Assembly: GCA_002432195.1 (NCBI GenBank)
Contig: DJGG01000281.1
Location: 41,109 to 46,333, forward strand
DNA: 5,225 bases
Origin: Desulfobacteraceae bacterium UBA5852
GTDB taxonomy: Bacteria > Desulfobacterota > Desulfobacteria > Desulfobacterales > UBA5852
Reading direction: 5' to 3'
Part shown: positions 1 through 5,154 of the stretch, piece after piece
Layout of the letters: each line of letters begins with the position of its first letter
Numbering within the stretch: position 1 is the stretch's first letter
Notes under the pieces: generated by a model
Told to the model about the DNA's origin: nothing
Seen by the model: the letters and a program-made list of their open reading frames with translations, nothing else
Databases searched by the model: none
Position numbers and translations under genes: made by a program

Positions 1-59
1 CGATCCCGCTTGCGGCGGGGCATGTCGGCCGGAGGCGCGGTTTGTCCACAGCCTGTTAG

Positions 60-77
60 GCCGGCCCGGGGGCCGGC
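60..77. repeat. GC-rich inverted repeat (hairpin)
   Basis: GCCGGCC at 60-66 pairs with GGCCGGC at 71-77 around a CGGG loop. An eighth pair is possible if the loop shrinks to two bases. It lies just after a TAG at 57-59 that closes a short frame open to the left window edge, so it could end an upstream plus-strand transcript. No T-run follows, so it is not a canonical intrinsic terminator. In DNA this rich in G+C it may also be chance. Confidence 0.35.
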
Positions 78-163
78 GGTGACCTTGGCAGCCAGAGTGG
101 CATTCATCGTCTTGAATTGCAAGGGACTTTTGCCGGCCGTCGCGGGCAGGGCCCCGGGAAAGC

Positions 164-170
164 GAGGTGG
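164..170 (+). promoter_or_regulatory. Ribosome binding site deciding the start of the gamma-carbonic anhydrase-like gene
   Basis: GAGGTGG ends four bases before the ATG at 175. It is the only good Shine-Dalgarno match near a start in this frame. It supports starting at 175 rather than at the upstream ATG at 10, which would add 55 residues that lack the hexapeptide pattern. Confidence 0.7.
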
Positions 171-174
171 GCGC

Positions 175-723
175 ATGATACTGACCTTCGGGGAGGCCGT
201 TCCCCGCATCGGACGTGACGTCTTCATCGCCCCCACCGCCGTGGTGATCGGCGACGTGACCATCGGGGACGGGGCCAGCATCTGGTACGGGGCCGTGCTG
301 CGGGGGGACCTGGCCCCCATCCGCATCGGCCGCGGGACCAACATCCAGGACGGATGTACGATCCACACCGACCGGGATTACCCGGCCGTGGTGGGCGACC
401 ATGTGGTGGTGGGGCACCAGGCCGTGCTCCACGGCTGTACGGTGGAGGATTTGTGCCTGATCGGCATCCGGGCCGTGGTGCTCAACGGGGCCCGGATCGG
501 TTCCGGGGCGGTGGTGGCCGCCGGTGCGGTGGTGCTGGAAGGCGGCCTCGTCGAGCCTCTCTGCCTGGTGGCCGGCATGCCCGCGGTGGTGCGCAAGGAG
601 CTCCCCGCAAGCCGGCGGGACAAGACCCTGCGGAGCGCCGAGAACTACCAGCGGCTGGCCGCGGACCACCGGCGGGCCCTGGCCGCCGCAGGCGCGCGCC
701 CCGGTGCGGAGGCGGTCATTTGA
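175..723 (+). CDS. Gamma-class carbonic anhydrase-like hexapeptide-repeat protein
   Basis: This 182-residue protein belongs to the gamma carbonic anhydrase/YrdA/PaaY family of trimeric left-handed beta-helix proteins, which are cytoplasmic and metal-binding. Residues 10-140 show the isoleucine/valine-rich hexapeptide pattern. Family landmarks are GAVLRGD at 39-45, TNIQDGC at 55-61, and three histidines placed like the zinc ligands: H64 (in TIHTD), H81 (in VGHQ) and H86 (in VLHGC). Length matches the usual 170-190 residues. The segment after H86 usually reads LIGMGA but here reads LIGIRA (95-100), so a normally glycine position holds arginine. The C-terminal tail (about 145-182) is helical and Ala/Arg-rich. 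A good ribosome binding site precedes the start. The gene converges on the acyl-CoA synthetase gene and overlaps its stop region by 8 bp. The family is certain; the reaction is not. Relatives include true carbonic anhydrases, inactive homologues and the PaaY thioesterase. Confidence 0.93.
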   Translation: MILTFGEAVPRIGRDVFIAPTAVVIGDVTIGDGASIWYGAVLRGDLAPIRIGRGTNIQDGCTIHTDRDYPAVVGDHVVVGHQAVLHGCTVEDLCLIGIRAVVLNGARIGSGAVVAAGAVVLEGGLVEPLCLVAGMPAVVRKELPASRRDKTLRSAENYQRLAADHRRALAAAGARPGAEAVI

Positions 724-2989
724 GCCATTCGCTCAGGCGGCCGGTGTCCCGGGTGAGGCGGTAGCGCACGAAGGCATTGAGGCAGGCCATGGCCCGGCGG
801 GCCTCCAAAAACGTGGGCACCCCGCCCCGGTCCAGCACCTGGGCGAACTTGTTGTAGACCGCGTCGGCTCCGGAGACCACGCACACCGACACGGCCACCG
901 GCTTGCGGTGGCGGTGCACCAGGCGCACGATGCGGGCGGCGATGTTCTCGCGGTGGCCCTCGATTTCCGCATCGGTGGTGTGGATCACCCCGCTATGGGG
1001 CACGATGGAGATGAACAGGGCATCCACACCGGGACTGGTGAGCACCGCATCGATGCAGCGCTCGAAGAGATCGTCGCCGGCCATGGGGGTCAGGTCGAGG
1101 AGGGGGTCGACGGCCACCACGGGCGGCAGCAGACGCCGCAGGTGCGCCACCGTGGCCGGCTCGAACTCCGCCAGGCGCAGATCCCCCAGGTTGTCGGCCG
1201 CGTAGGTCTTCTCGTAGCCGGCATTGGCGATCACGGCCGCCCGGTTGCCCGCCACGGCGACATCGTGGAGCAGGGCGAAGGTCTTGATGAAATCCCCGTG
1301 GTCCATCATGGTGTCGGCCACGATCAGGCCGGCCTGCTTGAGGGCCGCTTTGGCCACGGCGTATTCGCCGGCGATGCTGGCCGTGTGGGATTCGGTGGCC
1401 TTGCGGCCGGCCGGCGTGCGGCCGGCCTTGTAGACGACGATGGGCTTGCGGCAGGCGGCGGCGACATCGAAGAACTTGCGGCCGCCCCCCGGCTTGAAGC
1501 CTTCGATATAGCAGCCGATGACGTCCACGGCCGGGTCACGGCCCAGGAAGGCCACCAGGTCGGCCGGGTCCACGTCCAGCTGGTTGCCGTAGCTGACGAT
1601 CACCCGGGGGGAGATGGCATGGCGCAGGTTGTAGATCTCGGTGATCCCCAGCGCCCCGCTCTGGCTCAGGATGGCCACGTTGTTGTCCCGCTCCAGGTTG
1701 AGCTGGAATTTCTCCTCGGGGACGAAGAAGGTATTGACTCCCGGGGCGCCGGGTCCTCCGGAGCGGACGATCCCCAGGCAATTGGGGCCGATGACGCGCA
1801 TGCCGGCCTCCCGGGCGAGGGCGGCGATGCGGGCTTCGGCCTCCCGGTGGCGGCCCACCTCGCCGAAGCCTCCCGTGATGAGCACCAGGGCCTTGACGCC
1901 CTTGCGGGCGCAGTCCTCCACCACCGGCAGGGTATGCTCCGCCGGCACGGCCACCACCGCCAGGTCCACGGGAGCCGGAATCCCGTCCACCCTGCGGTAC
2001 ACCGGGAGGCTCCGGCCGCCCACATCCAGGCTGCCCCCCTTGACGTTCACCGGGTAGAGATCCCGCCGGCCCATGCGGGCCAGGTTGCGCAGGATGACAC
2101 TTCCGGGCTTGCCGGCATCGGTGGTGCTGACCCCCACCACGGCGATGCCCCGGGGCACGAAGAACGGCGCGAGGCTTTCCACCGGGGGAGCGGGCCGGGG
2201 GTCCGCGGGCGCCGGCCGGGGAGCCAGGCGGGCGAACCCGTCGATGGCCAGGAACCGGTCGCAGCCGTCGAAGACAAAGGGGTTGACCTCGAACTCCCGG
2301 AGCTCATGGCGGCTGTCCCCGGGGAAGAACCCGGAAAAGGCCAGGGCCAGCTCGCTCAGGCGCACGCCGGCGTCCACGATCCGTCCCACGTAGTCCCCGT
2401 GCCCCTCGGCGGCGTATTTTTTCTGGATGTGGGTCGAGGCCAGCAGGGCCTGGGCCCAATCCCGGTCCATGGGTGCCAGGATGAGGTTGGGGGGGGAGAA
2501 GTGGGCGGCGAAGTGCTCGGCATCCGTGCCCCCCTTGCTGAAGGAGATCACCGGGCCGAAGGCCTCGCTCTCCCGGAAGCCCAGCAGCACCTCGTTGCCC
2601 AGGTCCTTGGAGTAGGCGACGCACTCGGCCACCAGGAAGCCATCCGGCCGCCAGCCCCGGGTGGTGAGGTCCCGGAGCATGCGTTCGGCCGTGTAGCGCA
2701 CGAAATCGAGGTCCTTGTAGACCACCCGGACACCGCCGGCCTGGTGCTTGTGGGTCAGCCGGGGGGCGGCGGCCTTCAGCACCACGCAACGGGTGGCCAG
2801 GCGCCCCATGACCTCCGGGGTGACGGCCTCGGGCGCGGGCAGGAACACGTGGGCGGGCGTGGCGAGCCCCAGGGCCGCCAGCACGCGGTAGACCTCGTGT
2901 TCGTAGAGGGTGTCGCGCCCCGACCGCTGGGCTCCCCCCAACAGGGCGTCGATGGCGGCGGTGGCGTCGGGATCCAGTGACTTGTGCAT
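716..2989 (-). CDS. Fused NDP-forming acyl-CoA (acetate-CoA) synthetase, ATP-grasp domain first
   Basis: This 757-residue enzyme would convert acyl-CoA, NDP and phosphate to the free acid, NTP and CoA, or the reverse, in the cytoplasm. Residues about 20-255 are the ATP-grasp (beta) part, with VVLKAAAP at 69-76, HK at 80-81, GGV at 85-87 and the closing EFEVNPF at 232-238. After a proline-rich linker (256-272) comes the CoA-binding Rossmann domain (273-410: AVVGVS, LYPVN, GPNCLG). Flavodoxin-like CoA-ligase domains follow (437-757), with LSQSGALG at 441-448, the VDPADL segment, and ESHTAS at 533-538. H535 fits the phosphorylated catalytic histidine of the family. The beta-alpha order is the reverse of PatZ-type proteins, and no GNAT acetyltransferase domain is present. 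The usual NAGGPG loop reads NAGYEK (589-594). ATG at 2989 is chosen because GAGG lies six bases upstream of it; ATGs at 3001 and 3010 lack such a site. Substrate cannot be told from sequence; acetate, propionate, branched or aryl acids are all known for the family. Confidence 0.92.
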   Translation of the reverse strand: MHKSLDPDATAAIDALLGGAQRSGRDTLYEHEVYRVLAALGLATPAHVFLPAPEAVTPEVMGRLATRCVVLKAAAPRLTHKHQAGGVRVVYKDLDFVRYTAERMLRDLTTRGWRPDGFLVAECVAYSKDLGNEVLLGFRESEAFGPVISFSKGGTDAEHFAAHFSPPNLILAPMDRDWAQALLASTHIQKKYAAEGHGDYVGRIVDAGVRLSELALAFSGFFPGDSRHELREFEVNPFVFDGCDRFLAIDGFARLAPRPAPADPRPAPPVESLAPFFVPRGIAVVGVSTTDAGKPGSVILRNLARMGRRDLYPVNVKGGSLDVGGRSLPVYRRVDGIPAPVDLAVVAVPAEHTLPVVEDCARKGVKALVLITGGFGEVGRHREAEARIAALAREAGMRVIGPNCLGIVRSGGPGAPGVNTFFVPEEKFQLNLERDNNVAILSQSGALGITEIYNLRHAISPRVIVSYGNQLDVDPADLVAFLGRDPAVDVIGCYIEGFKPGGGRKFFDVAAACRKPIVVYKAGRTPAGRKATESHTASIAGEYAVAKAALKQAGLIVADTMMDHGDFIKTFALLHDVAVAGNRAAVIANAGYEKTYAADNLGDLRLAEFEPATVAHLRRLLPPVVAVDPLLDLTPMAGDDLFERCIDAVLTSPGVDALFISIVPHSGVIHTTDAEIEGHRENIAARIVRLVHRHRKPVAVSVCVVSGADAVYNKFAQVLDRGGVPTFLEARRAMACLNAFVRYRLTRDTGRLSEWLK

Positions 2990-3121
2990 GACGGACCTCA
3001 TGGGGGCCATGGCGAACGGGCGGGGTGGATCGGGAGGCAGCCCCCGCGGCCGATCGGGCGGATGTCGGGAATCTAACGCACGCGAGGGGCGGACACCAGC
3101 CGGGGTGGCGGAGGCCACGGG

Positions 3122-3128
3122 AAGGAGG
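3122..3128 (+). promoter_or_regulatory. Strong Shine-Dalgarno site of the phosphatase gene
   Basis: AAGGAGG lies five bases before the ATG at 3134. It is nearly a full complement to the 16S anti-Shine-Dalgarno and the strongest ribosome binding site in the window. It fixes the phosphatase start. I could not find a convincing -35/-10 pair for either direction in the 144-bp divergent gap (2990-3133) that it shares with the acyl-CoA synthetase gene. Confidence 0.8.
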
Positions 3129-3133
3129 CAGGC

Positions 3134-3643
3134 ATGCTGGACGTGTTGATGGTGTGTACAGGCAACATCTGCCGCAGCCCCATGGCGGAGTACTTCCTGC
3201 GGTCCATGCTGCCGCCGGACCTGGCCGGCCGGGTGCGCGTGCACTCCGCCGGGGTCCATGCCCTGGACGGCCACGGGGTCACCCCGGAGGTGCTCTTGGC
3301 CCTGAAGCCTTTCGGAATCGACCCCTCCCCCCATGTGGCCCGTTCCGTCGACCCCGCGATGGTGCGGCGGGCCGATTTGGTCCTGGCGATGGAGCCCTTC
3401 CAGGCCGACATCCTGCGCCGGGGGCTGGCTCCGCGTGAGGCCGCCAAGGTGCGGCTGCTGGGGGAGTTCGGGGCCCGGGACCTGCCGCCCGACATCGACG
3501 ATCCCTACGGCAGCCCTCTCCAGAATTACCGCCAGGCCGCCGCGCGCATACGGGAATGCGTGGCGGGGGTGGTGGCCCACCTCACGGCGCGGGACGCCAG
3601 TTGTCCCGGATGGCCAGGCGGGTGCGCTCCACCAGCGCGGTGA
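3134..3643 (+). CDS. Low-molecular-weight protein (tyrosine/arginine) phosphatase
   Basis: This 169-residue protein carries the P-loop CTGNICRS at 8-15, the CX5R(S) signature of low-molecular-weight phosphatases. C8 would be the nucleophile and R14 the phosphate binder. The downstream DPYG at 123-126 supplies the general acid D123. Also typical are SAG (38-40) and ADLVLAME (80-87). The overall look, including CTGN and DPYG, resembles the YwlE-like arginine phosphatase branch. However, the position that is Thr in YwlE (T11) is Ile here (I12), as in tyrosine-specific enzymes, so the substrate residue is open. Family members are about 150 residues. The conserved fold ends near residue 149, and the last 20 residues (Pro/Gly/Cys-rich) lie exactly where the frame runs 62 bp into the convergent acyltransferase gene, so this tail is probably non-conserved read-through. 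A strong ribosome binding site precedes the start. The gene is divergent from the acyl-CoA synthetase gene. Confidence 0.92.
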   Translation: MLDVLMVCTGNICRSPMAEYFLRSMLPPDLAGRVRVHSAGVHALDGHGVTPEVLLALKPFGIDPSPHVARSVDPAMVRRADLVLAMEPFQADILRRGLAPREAAKVRLLGEFGARDLPPDIDDPYGSPLQNYRQAAARIRECVAGVVAHLTARDASCPGWPGGCAPPAR

Positions 3644-4376
3644 GATCCCCGCCGGCGAGATGGGCGGTTTCGATGGGAGCCCCCACCACCAGTTCGATCG
3701 TGCCCCGGCGGAAACACACGCTTCCCCGGGGCAGCGCCCGGGCGCTGCCGTTGATGGTGATGGGCAGCACGGGCAGGCCGTGTTCGATGGCGGCCGCGAA
3801 CCCGCCTTTTTTGAAGCTGCCCAGGCGTCCGTCCGCCGAACGGGTGCCCTCGGCGAAGCACATGACGCTCACCCCCCGGGGCAGGGCCGCCACCCCGGAG
3901 CGGATGCTGGCCATGGCATGCTCGCGGTCCCGGCGGTCGATGAAGATGTTGCCGGAGGCCTTGAGGCAACGCCCGAACACGGGGATGCGCAGCAGCTCGC
4001 GTTTGGCGATCCAGCGGAAGGAAATCGGCCCCAGGCCCACCGCCAGGGCGGGGCCGTCGAAGTGGGACTGGTGGTTGCTGACCAGCATGAAGGTGCGGCC
4101 GGGGTCGATGGGGGCCAGGTACCGGGTGCGCACGCCCACCCCGCAGACGCACAGCACGATGCGCGCCCAGAGCCGGGCGCAGGCGAAAAGCGCGTTGCCG
4201 GTGCGGCTGAAGGGCGCCAGCACCAGGATGGGGACGGCCACGATCCCCGTGGCGGCCGCGGCCCAGAAGGCCAGCCAGGCGATCTTGAGCCCCCGCAGGG
4301 GCCAGGGGCAGGGCAGGGCCGCCGCCTCCTGGGCGGCGAGATTCACCAGGTGCGGTGCGCCGGAGGTAGGTGACAT
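3582..4376 (-). CDS. plsC: 1-acyl-sn-glycerol-3-phosphate acyltransferase (PlsC family)
   Basis: This 264-residue membrane-associated enzyme is predicted to transfer an acyl chain from acyl-ACP or acyl-CoA to lysophosphatidate, giving phosphatidic acid for phospholipid synthesis. Residues about 31-55 form a hydrophobic anchor and 62-82 a second apolar stretch. Motif I is NHQSHFD at 101-107 with the HX4D pair H102/D107. Motif II is GNIFIDRR at 142-149. Motif III is FAEGTRS at 174-180, with Ala where Pro is usual. Motif IV is LPVLPI at 201-206. Length is typical. ATG at 4376 is chosen because GGGGAG lies six bases upstream; an in-frame TTG at 4412 would overlap a palindrome and has no better site. 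The 3' end overlaps the phosphatase gene by 62 bp, and the receiver gene lies upstream on the same strand. Other lysophospholipid or ornithine-lipid O-acyltransferases share these motifs, so the exact acceptor is inferred. Confidence 0.92.
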   Translation of the reverse strand: MSPTSGAPHLVNLAAQEAAALPCPWPLRGLKIAWLAFWAAAATGIVAVPILVLAPFSRTGNALFACARLWARIVLCVCGVGVRTRYLAPIDPGRTFMLVSNHQSHFDGPALAVGLGPISFRWIAKRELLRIPVFGRCLKASGNIFIDRRDREHAMASIRSGVAALPRGVSVMCFAEGTRSADGRLGSFKKGGFAAAIEHGLPVLPITINGSARALPRGSVCFRRGTIELVVGAPIETAHLAGGDLTALVERTRLAIRDNWRPAP

Positions 4377-4401
4377 GGGCGGCTCCCCGAGGCGTTGAGA
4401 T

Positions 4402-4412
4402 TTGTGACACAA
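4402..4412. promoter_or_regulatory. 11-bp palindrome, possible operator upstream of plsC
   Basis: TTGTGACACAA is a perfect dyad with one central base. It lies 26-36 bases upstream of the plsC ATG, where an operator or promoter-proximal site would be expected. A related palindrome sharing the 8-mer TTGTGACA sits about 50 bp further upstream (4452-4462). The half-site resembles the TGTGA of CRP/FNR-family sites, but the centre is one base instead of four to six, so I do not assign a regulator. Confidence 0.4.
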
Positions 4413-4427
4413 TCTATGCCCGGAGCG

Positions 4428-4448
4428 CGGGAATGAGCAATATTCCCG
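4428..4448. repeat. Inverted repeat between the two palindromes
   Basis: CGGGAAT at 4428-4434 and ATTCCCG at 4442-4448 form a 7-bp stem with a 7-base loop. It lies midway between the two TTGTGACA palindromes upstream of plsC. It has no T-run on either strand, so it is not an obvious terminator. It could be part of a protein-binding region or an RNA hairpin in a plsC leader. Confidence 0.4.
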
Positions 4449-4451
4449 GGG

Positions 4452-4462
4452 ATTGTGACAAT
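4452..4462. promoter_or_regulatory. 11-bp palindrome, second possible operator upstream of plsC
   Basis: ATTGTGACAAT is a perfect dyad around one central G, centred at 4457. The other palindrome is centred at 4407, so the two are 50 bp apart, near five helical turns. On the minus strand it contains TTGTCA, close to a -35 hexamer, but I find no well-spaced -10 for it. It is AT-rich against a GC-rich background, which makes it stand out. Confidence 0.4.
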
Positions 4463-4469
4463 TCTTTTA

Positions 4470-4488
4470 CACGCCCCAGGGGGGCGTG
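4470..4488. repeat. GC-rich hairpin after the receiver gene
   Basis: CACGCCCC at 4470-4477 pairs with GGGGCGTG at 4481-4488, an 8-bp stem with a 3-base loop. It begins 22 bases beyond the receiver stop on the minus strand. Transcribed in that direction, the stem is followed by TAAAAGAAT rather than a U-run, so it is not a standard intrinsic terminator. It may still protect or pause the 3' end of the receiver transcript, separating it from plsC. Confidence 0.45.
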
Positions 4489-4510
4489 CCGATCGGCTGA
4501 TAGGGGGGCC

Positions 4511-4909
4511 TCACGTGCGCGGGAATTTCAGCGGGCGGGATTTCAGGGCGGCGGCCATGGCGTTGTCCAACTGGTCCAGATTCAGGGGTTTATAGAGCAC
4601 GCGGTCCAGGGAGCTATTCCCCGGTCGGTCCAGGACCTCCCTGCCGCGCAGGCCCGTCATGGCGATGACCGGCACTCCCGGCGCCAGGGACTTGATGCGG
4701 CGGGCCAGCAACCAGCCATCCATGCGGGGCATCTGGAGGTCGGTGAGCACCAGGTCGAAGTCCTCCTGTTCGAAACGCCTCAGGGCCTCCAGCCCGTCAC
4801 CGGTCCCCGTGGCCTCGCACCCCAAGGCCTTGAGCATCCGGCAAACGGTGGTAAGCACGAGGAGGTTGTCGTCGGCCACCAGGATTTTCAATGTGGATTT
4901 GTGGGCCAT
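4511..4909 (-). CDS. Stand-alone response-regulator receiver (CheY-like) protein
   Basis: With the start used here this is a 132-residue single-domain receiver protein that would accept phosphate from a histidine kinase in the cytoplasm. The acidic pair is D13/D14 (in VADDN), the phosphoacceptor is D57 (in LTDLQMPRMDG), the switch residue is T85 (in AMTG) and the conserved lysine is K107 (in YKPL). This spacing matches CheY almost residue for residue. No output domain follows, and the protein ends about 12 residues after the last helix. ATG at 4909 has AAGG eight bases upstream. Earlier in-frame ATGs at 4933, 5032 and 5050 would add 8, 41 or 47 residues. The added region still has about three-quarters G/C at third positions, so a longer form cannot be excluded. 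No kinase gene is in view, so partner and output are unknown. It is read in the same direction as plsC but 134 bp away. Confidence 0.9.
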   Translation of the reverse strand: MAHKSTLKILVADDNLLVLTTVCRMLKALGCEATGTGDGLEALRRFEQEDFDLVLTDLQMPRMDGWLLARRIKSLAPGVPVIAMTGLRGREVLDRPGNSSLDRVLYKPLNLDQLDNAMAAALKSRPLKFPRT

Positions 4910-4933
4910 GGCGTGGACCTTCTCAATCGTCAT

Positions 4934-4960
4934 GTGGCGCGCTTCCGTCTCATGCGCCAC
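4934..4960. repeat. Inverted repeat upstream of the receiver start
   Basis: GTGGCGC at 4934-4940 and GCGCCAC at 4954-4960 form a 7-bp stem with a 13-base loop. In the receiver transcript this hairpin would end directly before the alternative ATG at 4933 and 24 bases before the ATG at 4909. It could affect translation if this stretch is leader. If the long start at 5050 is used, it lies inside the coding region and may be incidental. Confidence 0.35.
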
Positions 4961-5084
4961 TGCCTTCGGACCGTGAAGCGTGTCGAACAAGGCCACTAAC
5001 CGGAACGGGTCATCGAAGCTCTGGGCGCTCATCGTTCTGTATTTATGCATGGCCTCGGATTCTCACCGGACACCACGGCAAAAA

Positions 5085-5114
5085 GATATACGCCAAGCTC
5101 TACGGTCTGGTCAC
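5085..5114 (-). promoter_or_regulatory. Possible sigma70-type promoter for the receiver gene
   Basis: On the minus strand GTGACC (5114-5109; four of six matches to TTGACA) is followed after 18 bases by TATATC (5090-5085; four of six matches to TATAAT). The -10 lies in the most AT-rich patch of this end. Transcription would begin near 5078, leaving about 170 bases before the ATG at 4909 or about 28 before the ATG at 5050. The match is modest. Confidence 0.25.
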
Positions 5115-5154
5115 ATTCCAGAGGACCCGGGAGAGGGTGGGCGGGGAAATGGGA

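Noticed and set aside
1..23. Minus-strand ATG at 23 reading MPRRKRD off the left edge
   Set aside because: Only seven codons are visible, with no convincing ribosome binding site, so no gene can be supported.
86..105. Possible sigma54 promoter (TGGCA repeated upstream of the gamma-carbonic anhydrase-like gene)
   Set aside because: The GG-to-GC spacing is 11 bases rather than the required 10 and the -12 element is poor.
10..174. A 55-residue N-terminal extension of the gamma-carbonic anhydrase-like protein
   Set aside because: It lacks hexapeptide pattern or a signal peptide, and the ATG at 175 has a good Shine-Dalgarno and gives the family's normal length.
1402..1427. An 11-bp direct repeat (TGCGGCCGGCC twice, 15 bp apart)
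   Set aside because: It lies inside the acyl-CoA synthetase gene and simply encodes two Ala-Gly-Arg units just before the catalytic histidine; not evidence of a mobile or regulatory repeat.
524..2980. An 818-codon open frame on the plus strand antisense to the acyl-CoA synthetase gene
   Set aside because: Its translation is low-complexity (rich in Gly, His, Ala, Asp, Val) with no recognisable domain. It lies opposite a gene with clear conserved motifs, and high-GC coding DNA commonly leaves such mirror frames open.
3050..3057. Palindrome CCGATCGG, also found at 4489-4496
   Set aside because: An 8-bp GC-rich palindrome occurring twice is close to chance in this base composition, and the flanks do not match.
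2990..3580. A 197-residue N-terminal extension of the acyl-CoA synthetase frame
   Set aside because: It is antisense to the well-supported phosphatase gene, has no domain, and the internal ATG at 2989 has a ribosome binding site.
3333..4398. Long plus-strand frames (3333-4373 and 3556-4398) opposite plsC
   Set aside because: They are Arg/Gly/Pro-rich mirror frames antisense to a gene with all four acyltransferase motifs.
4370..4999. A 209-codon plus-strand frame opposite the receiver gene and across the intergenic gap
   Set aside because: It has no domain, runs through the palindromes and hairpins, and is antisense to a complete receiver domain.
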